Positions 4,520-10,431 of a stretch of 10,431 nucleotides of DNA are shown in pieces. A program made the position numbers and the translations under genes. The first letter of the stretch is position 1. Each line of letters starts with the position of its first letter. Origin of the DNA: an uncultured Ruminococcus sp. (GTDB lineage Bacteria > Bacillota > Clostridia > Oscillospirales > Ruminococcaceae); the NCBI GenBank assembly GCA_902464115.1, contig CABQIF010000078.1:1-10431 (forward strand), written 5' to 3'. A model generated the notes under the pieces. It ran no database searches. It worked only from the letters and a program-made list of their open reading frames with translations, and had not been told where the DNA came from.

Positions 4520-6109
4520 ATGGAAATTGTAATCGTTTGTCTGGTTGCCTGCGTCATCTGTGTGGCTGCGGTTTTGGTCACCAACCATACTGCCACCCAA
4601 AAAGGCTACACCAAAGGTGTACAAGACGGGATTCAGCAACGAAAGCAACAGGCAGAAGCGGAAATTGGCTCTGCCGAAAAAGAAGCGGCTCGTGTCATTC
4701 ACGATGCCAAAAAAGAAGCAGAACAGCAAAAGAAAAGCGTATTACTGGAAGCCAAAGATGAAGTCTTTCAACTGCGTGCCGATGCGGAAAAGGAAATCAA
4801 AGACCGCCGTTCTGAAGTCAGCAGACAGGAACGAAGAGTACAGCAGAAAGAAGAATCTCTGGACAAAAAACTCGAAAACCTCGAACGCAAAGAGGACAAT
4901 CTTGCCCGCAAACAAAAAAGCGTGGAAGAACGGCTTGCAGAAGCCGAAGCCATCAAGAACAGCCAGATGGATGTTCTGGAACGAATCTCAGAATTCACCC
5001 GGGAACAGGCAAAGGAATATATCCTGCAACATCTGGAAGATGAACTGGTGCATGAAAAGGCAATGAAGATCACCCAGTATGAGCAGCAGCTCAAGGATGA
5101 CTGTGAGGAGAAAGCAAGAAATTACATCTCCCTTGCCATTGCAAAGTGTGCATCCGACCAGGTTTCGGAATCCGCTGTTTCAGTCGTGCCGCTGCCTAAC
5201 GATGAAATGAAGGGCAGAATCATCGGCAGAGAAGGCAGAAACATCCGGACACTGGAAACCCTCACCGGCGTGGACTTGATCATCGACGATACACCGGAAG
5301 CCATTACCCTTTCCTGCTTCGACCAGGTTCGGCGTGAAGTTGCCCGGATTGCTCTGGAAAAACTCATTGCGGACGGCAGAATCCACCCGACTAAGATCGA
5401 AGAAATGGTGGAAAAGGCAAAACGAGAAGTAGAACAGCGGATTCGTGCGGAAGGCGAACATGCTGTTCTGGAAACCAATGTTCACGGTATCAACAACGAA
5501 ATGATCAAGCTGTTGGGACGGCTCTATTATCGTACCAGCTACCGGCAGAATGTCTTGAAGCATTCCATCGAAGTTTCCAAGCTCTGCGGCGTTCTTGCCT
5601 CGGAATTGGGACTGGATGCCAACATGGCACGGCGTGCCGGCTTACTGCATGATATTGGTAAGGCTCTGACCGCTGAAATTGAAGGCTCTCATGTACAGAT
5701 CGGCGTTGATGTCTGCAAGAAGTACAACGAAAGTCCGGAAATCATCCACGCAGTGGAAGCCCACCACAACGATGTAGAACCAAGAACTGCACTTGCCTGT
5801 ATCGTACAGGCTGCGGATGCGATTTCTGCGGCTCGTCCGGCAGCAAGAAGCGAAAACTACGAAAACTACATCAAGCGGCTGCAACAGCTCGAAAACATTT
5901 GTGCATCGTATGACGGTGTTGAAAAATGCTATGCATTGCAGGCTGGCCGTGAGGTTCGGGTTATGGTCGTTCCGGAAAAGGTCAACGATGAAAAGATGGT
6001 GCTGATTGCCCGTCAAATCGCAAAACAGATCGAAAACGAAATGAACTACCCGGGACAAGTCAAAATCAACCTCATCCGAGAAAGTCGGGTTGTGGATTAC
6101 GCCAAGTAA
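4520..6109 (+). CDS. rny: Ribonuclease Y
   Basis: RNase Y is the membrane-bound endoribonuclease that starts mRNA decay in many Firmicutes, cutting single-stranded A/U-rich sites and 5'-monophosphate RNA. At 529 residues it is close to the B. subtilis enzyme (520). Residues 2-22 are the N-terminal membrane anchor; about 35-190 is a charged coiled coil; the KH RNA-binding domain has GRIIGREGRNIR (232-243); the HD metal-dependent domain has H348 (HSIEVS) and the catalytic HD pair H377-D378 in LLHDIGKA. The C-terminal domain ends near the stop. GGAGGG (4504-4509) lies 10 nt before ATG 4520, so this start is preferred to an upstream in-frame ATG at 4490, which would add 10 polar residues before the anchor. 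It is alone in its transcript; ymdB, often next to rny, is absent here. Confidence 0.98.
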   Translation: MEIVIVCLVACVICVAAVLVTNHTATQKGYTKGVQDGIQQRKQQAEAEIGSAEKEAARVIHDAKKEAEQQKKSVLLEAKDEVFQLRADAEKEIKDRRSEVSRQERRVQQKEESLDKKLENLERKEDNLARKQKSVEERLAEAEAIKNSQMDVLERISEFTREQAKEYILQHLEDELVHEKAMKITQYEQQLKDDCEEKARNYISLAIAKCASDQVSESAVSVVPLPNDEMKGRIIGREGRNIRTLETLTGVDLIIDDTPEAITLSCFDQVRREVARIALEKLIADGRIHPTKIEEMVEKAKREVEQRIRAEGEHAVLETNVHGINNEMIKLLGRLYYRTSYRQNVLKHSIEVSKLCGVLASELGLDANMARRAGLLHDIGKALTAEIEGSHVQIGVDVCKKYNESPEIIHAVEAHHNDVEPRTALACIVQAADAISAARPAARSENYENYIKRLQQLENICASYDGVEKCYALQAGREVRVMVVPEKVNDEKMVLIARQIAKQIENEMNYPGQVKINLIRESRVVDYAK

Positions 6110-6147
6110 TCACCACCGGATTTTGATGGCCTCCAAAAAGCATCTTG

Positions 6148-6190
6148 AAACCGCAAATCCAAACAAAGGATTTGCGGTTTTTGCTTTTCC
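6148..6190 (+). terminator. Intrinsic terminator after rny
   Basis: AAACCGCAAATCC (6148-6160) and GGATTTGCGGTTT (6168-6180) form a perfect 13-bp stem with a 7-nt A-rich loop, followed by a T-rich tail (TTGCTTTTCC). It starts 39 nt after the rny stop. Confidence 0.95.
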
Positions 6191-6242
6191 TTTTTTCCTG
6201 CTTTTGAGAACCAAACTGGCAAAAAACACTTTTTCACAATCA

Positions 6243-6271
6243 TTGACTTTTGAAAAAAAATATGATATAAT
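6243..6271 (+). promoter_or_regulatory. Sigma-A promoter of the 802-residue membrane protein gene
   Basis: TTGACT (6243-6248), a 17-base A-rich spacer and perfect TATAAT (6266-6271) preceded by TGA (extended -10). The leader is about 30 nt and contains AAAAGGAG just before the start codon. Confidence 0.85.
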
Positions 6272-6306
6272 ACGAACAGTCTATTTTTTATAAAAGGAGT
6301 ATCTTC

Positions 6307-8715
6307 ATGGACGATTTTAAAAATAATCTGCCGGAATCCGACCACGCTGGTTTTGCACCGCCGCAAAACGATGCAACGCCAACTTCGACCTCGGCAAACG
6401 ATACCGCTGCTGCTTCGGCAGCAAATCCATTTCAACAGCCTGCTCCGTCTGCGGATGCAACAACCACTCCACCCCAGCCGGAAACACCGCCTTCTTTTTC
6501 CCAGACACCACCGCCATTTCAGCAGCCTGATTTCTCGCTGAATGGTCAGATCGTCGGTGCAAAGTCCAAAAAGAAAATGAAGGGCTGGAAAATCGCTGTC
6601 ATCTCTATCATCAGTGCTGTGGTTGTCCTCGGAGCAGGAACTGGCATCGCCTATGCTGCCAGCGACACTGTCAAGAACTTCGCAAAGATGAATTTCAGCA
6701 GCGAAAGCGATTACTATCAATGGGTCATTGAAAAAAATACAAAGGACTGGGGACGTTCGGTTTCTGACCGCTACGACAGTTCCCTCTCCCGCTCCAAGGA
6801 AGAACCGCAATCCAATCTGTCTATGAACATCACGCTCAGCGAAGAGGGACAGAAGAAGTTGCAGGAAGAACTCAACAGCGATGTTGATACCGATGAAACC
6901 ATTACGCTGACATCTGCTGCAATCACGCTCAGCGGAAAAGTAGAAGCCGACAAGATGGGCGGAACAGTAACGATCACCCTCAACGGTGAAGATGTCTTAG
7001 AGGGCAATGCTGTGATGGATGCCAACAATATCTATTTGCAGATTCCATCTCTGTCCGACCAGTATCTTTCCATGACCTGGCAAGATGTTGAAACCCTCAC
7101 CGAAGAAGAATACGACCTCTCCGATGAATTCGATTCTTCTATTGATTCCACAGCACTGCGTTCTTCTTCCCTGTTCCTGACACCGGAAGCCCTTGAAGAA
7201 CGGCTTTCTCCCTCCGACCTGAACAGCATGTTCCAGCGGTATGGTGAAATTATCGCTGACAGCAATGCGACCATTGCCCTGCTGAAAAATCAGGAACTAA
7301 ACATTGCAGACACAACATTTTCTTACACTGCCCTTGAAGCAACCTATCAGGGCGATGAACTGAAAACCGTTGTCAAGGAACTGCTCGAAGAAGTGAAAGA
7401 AGATTCTACCATCTCGCACTATTTCGCTGCATCGGATTTGATGACAGAAGACGAATTTCAATCCAACCTGCAAGAGGCTCTGGACAACTGGAATGATACC
7501 ACCGTTACAGAATCGGCAACCGTCACCCTCTATGTTGACCCAACCGGAACGATTCGTGGCTGCCGCATTGCAGATCCGGACGATGCTGATTTCTCTTTGT
7601 TGGAATGCTATGCCGGAAAAGATGGCAAGCAAGTTGGCGTTTATTTCGATGTCAACGGGCTGAACGTCAGCGGAGTTCTGTCCGAAGGTTCTAAGGATAC
7701 CTACAGCGGCACGATTACGGTTGCTCTGGAAGAAAATTCCGTTCTGTTGGATCTGGAAGATTTTAAAATCGTCAATGAAGAACGGGGTTACTGCTCCGGC
7801 ACTCTGACCGCTTCCACAGAGGATGAACCAAACATGTTCACGCTGAGTCTGGATTCAGATGGAAAGTCACAGACATTCGCAGTGGACTGGGCAGTCGGCG
7901 GTACTAACTATGCAACCATTTCCTGCACGTTAAGCACCGACAAGGGTGACGACTTGGCACTGAATATTCCATCGGATTCTTTGGACTTGTCCGATGATGC
8001 CACAAAGGATACTTACTTTGGCGATGGCACACAGACAAAGGACTGCCTGAAAAAGATTGCGACTGCACTGGGCATTCAGGATACGGACAACTTTGCCGAT
8101 TCCATTTATGATGAGATCAACGGCGGAGATGACATGGATACACAGAGTTCTGACTCGGATATTTCAACCCTTCCGGCAGACGATGACAGACCGGTAGAAG
8201 ATGGCACAGAGGCAGATGACTCAGACGGCACTGTTGATACTTCCGACAACGAACAGCGGATTGATGCAGACCTTTCCATTGCTGCCATTACCTACAACGG
8301 CGGAAAACTGTTCCGATTCTATGAAAATAACATGGATTTGATCAAGCTGGTAGACTGCACAGTTGACCCAACCATCGAATCACAGGACTACAACTGGTAT
8401 TCCAATTCGGATGCCACGCTGACCCTTGGTCTGGAAAACATGTCTACTTCCCCGACCGATGCACAGGCTTGCAATATCTTTGAAGTGGAAGTCTATGAAG
8501 GCTCACCATCTGATATTCGAGTTGGCGTTGTCGGCATTGGCAGTTCCGTTGCAGACTTGGAAGCACAGTTTAACATTGACATTGTTCCAGAGGCAGAAAC
8601 CGCAAGCACATATGTGGTTTCCATCTATGACACGGTTACCAATGGGCAGAAGGCATATTCGTTCTACATTGAGAACGGCAAAGTTACTGCGTTTGATTTG
8701 GTAGACTATTCTTAA
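6307..8715 (+). CDS. Large single-pass membrane protein with extracellular domains, function unknown
   Basis: This 802-residue protein is not recognised as a named family with a known role. Residues 1-82 are a Pro/Gln/Thr/Ala-rich disordered cytosolic tail. Basic KSKKKMKGWK (86-95) precedes one membrane helix (96-118, IAVISIISAVVVLGAG...), so the remaining 680 residues should face outward. Just after the helix lies SDTVKNFAKM...SESDYYQWVIEKN, a pattern I associate with uncharacterised ruminococcal membrane proteins. Long beta-rich segments with many Asp, Glu, Ser and Thr follow (about 160-600). An acidic low-complexity linker (about 605-655) leads to a C-terminal domain (about 655-802) with VGVVGIGSSVADLEAQF, a motif typical of extracellular repeat domains. 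GGAG lies 7 nt before the ATG. It is transcribed alone. A cell-envelope or surface-sensing role is inference only. Confidence 0.85.
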   Translation: MDDFKNNLPESDHAGFAPPQNDATPTSTSANDTAAASAANPFQQPAPSADATTTPPQPETPPSFSQTPPPFQQPDFSLNGQIVGAKSKKKMKGWKIAVISIISAVVVLGAGTGIAYAASDTVKNFAKMNFSSESDYYQWVIEKNTKDWGRSVSDRYDSSLSRSKEEPQSNLSMNITLSEEGQKKLQEELNSDVDTDETITLTSAAITLSGKVEADKMGGTVTITLNGEDVLEGNAVMDANNIYLQIPSLSDQYLSMTWQDVETLTEEEYDLSDEFDSSIDSTALRSSSLFLTPEALEERLSPSDLNSMFQRYGEIIADSNATIALLKNQELNIADTTFSYTALEATYQGDELKTVVKELLEEVKEDSTISHYFAASDLMTEDEFQSNLQEALDNWNDTTVTESATVTLYVDPTGTIRGCRIADPDDADFSLLECYAGKDGKQVGVYFDVNGLNVSGVLSEGSKDTYSGTITVALEENSVLLDLEDFKIVNEERGYCSGTLTASTEDEPNMFTLSLDSDGKSQTFAVDWAVGGTNYATISCTLSTDKGDDLALNIPSDSLDLSDDATKDTYFGDGTQTKDCLKKIATALGIQDTDNFADSIYDEINGGDDMDTQSSDSDISTLPADDDRPVEDGTEADDSDGTVDTSDNEQRIDADLSIAAITYNGGKLFRFYENNMDLIKLVDCTVDPTIESQDYNWYSNSDATLTLGLENMSTSPTDAQACNIFEVEVYEGSPSDIRVGVVGIGSSVADLEAQFNIDIVPEAETASTYVVSIYDTVTNGQKAYSFYIENGKVTAFDLVDYS

Positions 8716-8742
8716 TTTCTCAATTGCCTGTTAGATCAAAAA

Positions 8743-8787
8743 GAAAAACCGTTCCCGGTATACTTTTGTACCGAGAGCGGTTTTTTC
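8743..8787. terminator. Bidirectional terminator between convergent genes
   Basis: AAAAACCG-TTCC-CGGTA (8744-8760) pairs with TACCG-AGAG-CGGTTTTTT (8769-8786) with one mismatch and an 8-nt loop. The plus strand gives six U residues, and the minus strand gives five followed by more (TTTTTCTTTTTG). It can end both the 802-residue gene from the left and the coiled-coil gene operon from the right. Confidence 0.92.
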
Positions 8788-8847
8788 TATCTTAATATTT
8801 ATATCATCACTTGCAGTTAAAGCATATTTGGAAAATCTCCTGCAAGC

Positions 8848-9450
8848 TCATTCTACATGACTGTCTTTTGGTTCAATCGTTGTTTCCGGTTCAACAGGTT
8901 CTATAGATTCTGTCACCTGCTCCGGTTCTGATTCTGGTTCAACGGATTCCACTGCTGCAACGGTTTCTACTGTTTCTGCTTCTTCCATGGTTTCCAGTTC
9001 TTCTTCTGGTTCTTCCATCGTGGTCAATGGCTCTTCCACTGCCTCTGGCTCTGCTTCATCCTCCAGCATCAGCCGGTCAATGGCATTGCTGTTCAACTGG
9101 GTAGAAAGCCGCACACGATCCAAATCATTCCGCATCCGATCCAGCATTGCTGCAACACGTCCGAAAATCTCCCGATTTCGCTGCTCTTCCTGCCGCAGCC
9201 GTTCTTTCTGTCGCTTGGCAATCTGAGAAAGTTCCTCAGTCTGCTGCATCAGCGTCCGAATCTGTGTCCGCAGCTGCAAATTCTCCGATTCCAATGCCCG
9301 AATCCGCTGGTCGGCACTCTGATTAAATGCATTCTGTCGTACCCCGAAATTGTGCATCGGCTTCGACCAGTTCTTGACTGCTTGCTGTTCCCATACTTCT
9401 TCCATATATGTATCTGCCATAACCCGCTTTTGCTCCGTGTGTTCCTCCAT
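8848..9450 (-). CDS. Acidic coiled-coil protein in a sugar-nucleotide operon, function unknown
   Basis: This 200-residue protein has no recognised family. Residues 13-45 carry an aromatic segment (DTYMEEVWEQQAVKNW) that may be a docking motif. Residues 48-128 form a long charged coiled coil with regular Leu/Ile/Met spacing (IRALESENLQLRTQIRTL). Residues 130-200 are almost all Glu, Val, Pro and Thr in loose repeats such as VEPESEPEQ and IEPVEPET, so the tail should be disordered and strongly negative. There is no signal peptide or membrane helix. AAAGGGG lies 6 nt before ATG 9450. The gene begins only 18 nt after the stop of the reductase gene upstream, so the two are in one operon. A scaffold or chain-length role in glycan assembly is a guess from context only. 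Confidence 0.8.
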   Translation of the reverse strand: MEEHTEQKRVMADTYMEEVWEQQAVKNWSKPMHNFGVRQNAFNQSADQRIRALESENLQLRTQIRTLMQQTEELSQIAKRQKERLRQEEQRNREIFGRVAAMLDRMRNDLDRVRLSTQLNSNAIDRLMLEDEAEPEAVEEPLTTMEEPEEELETMEEAETVETVAAVESVEPESEPEQVTESIEPVEPETTIEPKDSHVE

Positions 9451-9468
9451 GTTGAACCCCTTTTTCCA

Positions 9469-10431
9469 TCAATTGACGTTGTTCTTCAACCGAATCTGCC
9501 AGTCTGTCAGTGTATCTGCAATGGTACGCTCCAGCGAAATTTCCGGCTTCCAGTCAATTGCTCGCTGCAACTTTGAAATATCCGCTGCAATGCTTGGATA
9601 ATCTACCGGACGGAATTTCTGCGGGTCATGCTGTACTGAAATAGAAATGCCACTCTGCCGGATGATTTCATCTAACAACGATTGAATGGAAACGGCTGTT
9701 CCCGAACCAATATTGTAGATTTCACCCGGTACGCCATGCTGAATCAGCAGACCATACGCCCGTACCACGTCCCGTACATCCGTAAAGTCCCGTGAAGCGG
9801 TCAGATTACCGACCCGTACCACTGGCTCTGCACCGTTCAAAATCTCTGCAACCTGCTTGCAGAAGTCCGATACAACGAAGCCTGCCATCTGTCCTGGCCC
9901 AATGTGATTGAACGGTCTTGCCAGAACAATATGCATCCGGTAAGCATGGGCATAAACCTGCCCCAACATCGTCTGTGCAGCCTTTGTCATAGCATACGGA
10001 TTACCCGGACACGGCAGCGTTGTTTCTGAAACCACTCGAATGCCATCCGGCAATCTGCCGTATTCATCGCCCGAACCAATCAATAATATCTTTGGGTCGT
10101 AAATTTCTATGGAACGAATCGCATCCAGCAAGTTCGCACAGCCCTTGATGTTCACGTCAATGGTTGCCTGCGGATTCTTCCAAGAACGAGCAACGGAACT
10201 CTGTGCTGCCAGATGGAAAATATAATGCGGCCGTTCCTGCTCCAATACTGCCTGAATCTGTCCCTTTTCTAAGATATTCACCGGAATAAAACGTCCTAAG
10301 CTGCTGCGTTCAATTGCTTCCCGTTCTTCCGGCAGCCCTGTAATGACAATCTCCCAGCCATAAGTATTTGCGAGATGGATTGCAAGATGTTTTCCAACAA
10401 ATCCAGCACCGCCAATCAGCATTGCTTTCAT
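9469..10431 (-). CDS. rmd: GDP-4-dehydro-6-deoxy-D-mannose reductase-like sugar-nucleotide enzyme
   Basis: An extended short-chain dehydrogenase/reductase that most likely reduces GDP-4-keto-6-deoxy-mannose to GDP-D-rhamnose, or acts on a close GDP/NDP-sugar, in the cytosol for surface glycan synthesis. The NAD(P) site is GGAGFVG (7-13). The catalytic triad is S120 (in GSGDEYG), Y146 and K150 (YAMTK). The Rmd-type substrate motif NHIGPGQ (175-181) is followed by VVSDFCKQVAEI, RDFTDVRD (214-221), YNIGSG (239-244) and RP at 274-275. Length 320 fits Rmd (about 300-320) rather than the longer GDP-mannose 4,6-dehydratase. The ATG abuts the right edge of the window, so the natural start is likely but its ribosome site is not visible. 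Other epimerases of the family cannot be fully excluded. Confidence 0.85.
   Translation of the reverse strand: MKAMLIGGAGFVGKHLAIHLANTYGWEIVITGLPEEREAIERSSLGRFIPVNILEKGQIQAVLEQERPHYIFHLAAQSSVARSWKNPQATIDVNIKGCANLLDAIRSIEIYDPKILLIGSGDEYGRLPDGIRVVSETTLPCPGNPYAMTKAAQTMLGQVYAHAYRMHIVLARPFNHIGPGQMAGFVVSDFCKQVAEILNGAEPVVRVGNLTASRDFTDVRDVVRAYGLLIQHGVPGEIYNIGSGTAVSIQSLLDEIIRQSGISISVQHDPQKFRPVDYPSIAADISKLQRAIDWKPEISLERTIADTLTDWQIRLKNNVN

Noticed and set aside
6097..6810. Minus-strand reading frame of 237 codons opposite the start of the 802-residue gene
   Set aside because: It is rich in Arg, Cys and Ser, crosses the rny terminator and the promoter at 6243-6271, and has no ribosome site; it is the antisense shadow of the real gene.
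1..10431. CRISPR array, insertion sequence, phage or toxin-antitoxin module
   Set aside because: No regularly spaced repeats, transposase, integrase or known toxin pattern was seen; the repeats found are isolated dyads.

Overview
The window looks like a chromosomal segment of a low-to-mid GC Clostridia, most likely an Oscillospiraceae (Ruminococcus-like) bacterium. The evidence is strong GGAGG-type ribosome sites, near-consensus sigma-A promoters with 17-bp spacers, U-rich hairpin terminators, a clostridial 8Fe-8S ferredoxin, RNase Y as the Firmicutes-type mRNA endonuclease, and Gram-positive style membrane-anchored and lipid-anchored proteins. The species is an inference; no rRNA or tRNA is present to fix it.

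Layout, left to right. Positions 1-1613 carry three plus-strand genes, at least the first two with their own promoters: an ArsR/SmtB-type repressor with a complete alpha-5 zinc site, a 56-residue 2[4Fe-4S] ferredoxin closed by a clear terminator, and a lipoprotein. Positions 1614-2185 have no convincing protein gene, but on the minus strand they contain two near-perfect promoters, two strong dyads and an intrinsic terminator. The best reading is one or two small minus-strand RNAs, one of them antisense to the 3' end of the lipoprotein gene. Positions 2186-3942 hold a minus-strand pair, a bacterial PH-domain protein and an FkbM-family methyltransferase, read from one promoter. Positions 3943-4519 are non-coding; they hold the rny promoter and a leader of about 350 nt containing several hairpins followed by T-runs. 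Positions 4520-6109 encode RNase Y (rny), closed by a textbook terminator. Positions 6307-8715 encode a large single-pass membrane protein of unknown function with its own extended -10 promoter. A bidirectional terminator separates it from a convergent minus-strand operon (8848-10431) that enters from the right edge: a GDP-6-deoxy-hexulose reductase (Rmd-like) followed 18 nt later by an acidic coiled-coil protein.

How the genes fit together. Most are independent transcription units. The functional links the sequence supports are metal-sensing control of nearby genes (inferred, target unknown), mRNA turnover by RNase Y with a possibly self-regulated leader, and surface glycan or deoxysugar synthesis in the right-hand operon, perhaps joined by the FkbM methyltransferase. 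No complete new defence or mobile system is visible. The most unusual material is non-coding: the minus-strand RNA candidates at 1560-2017 and the long rny leader.
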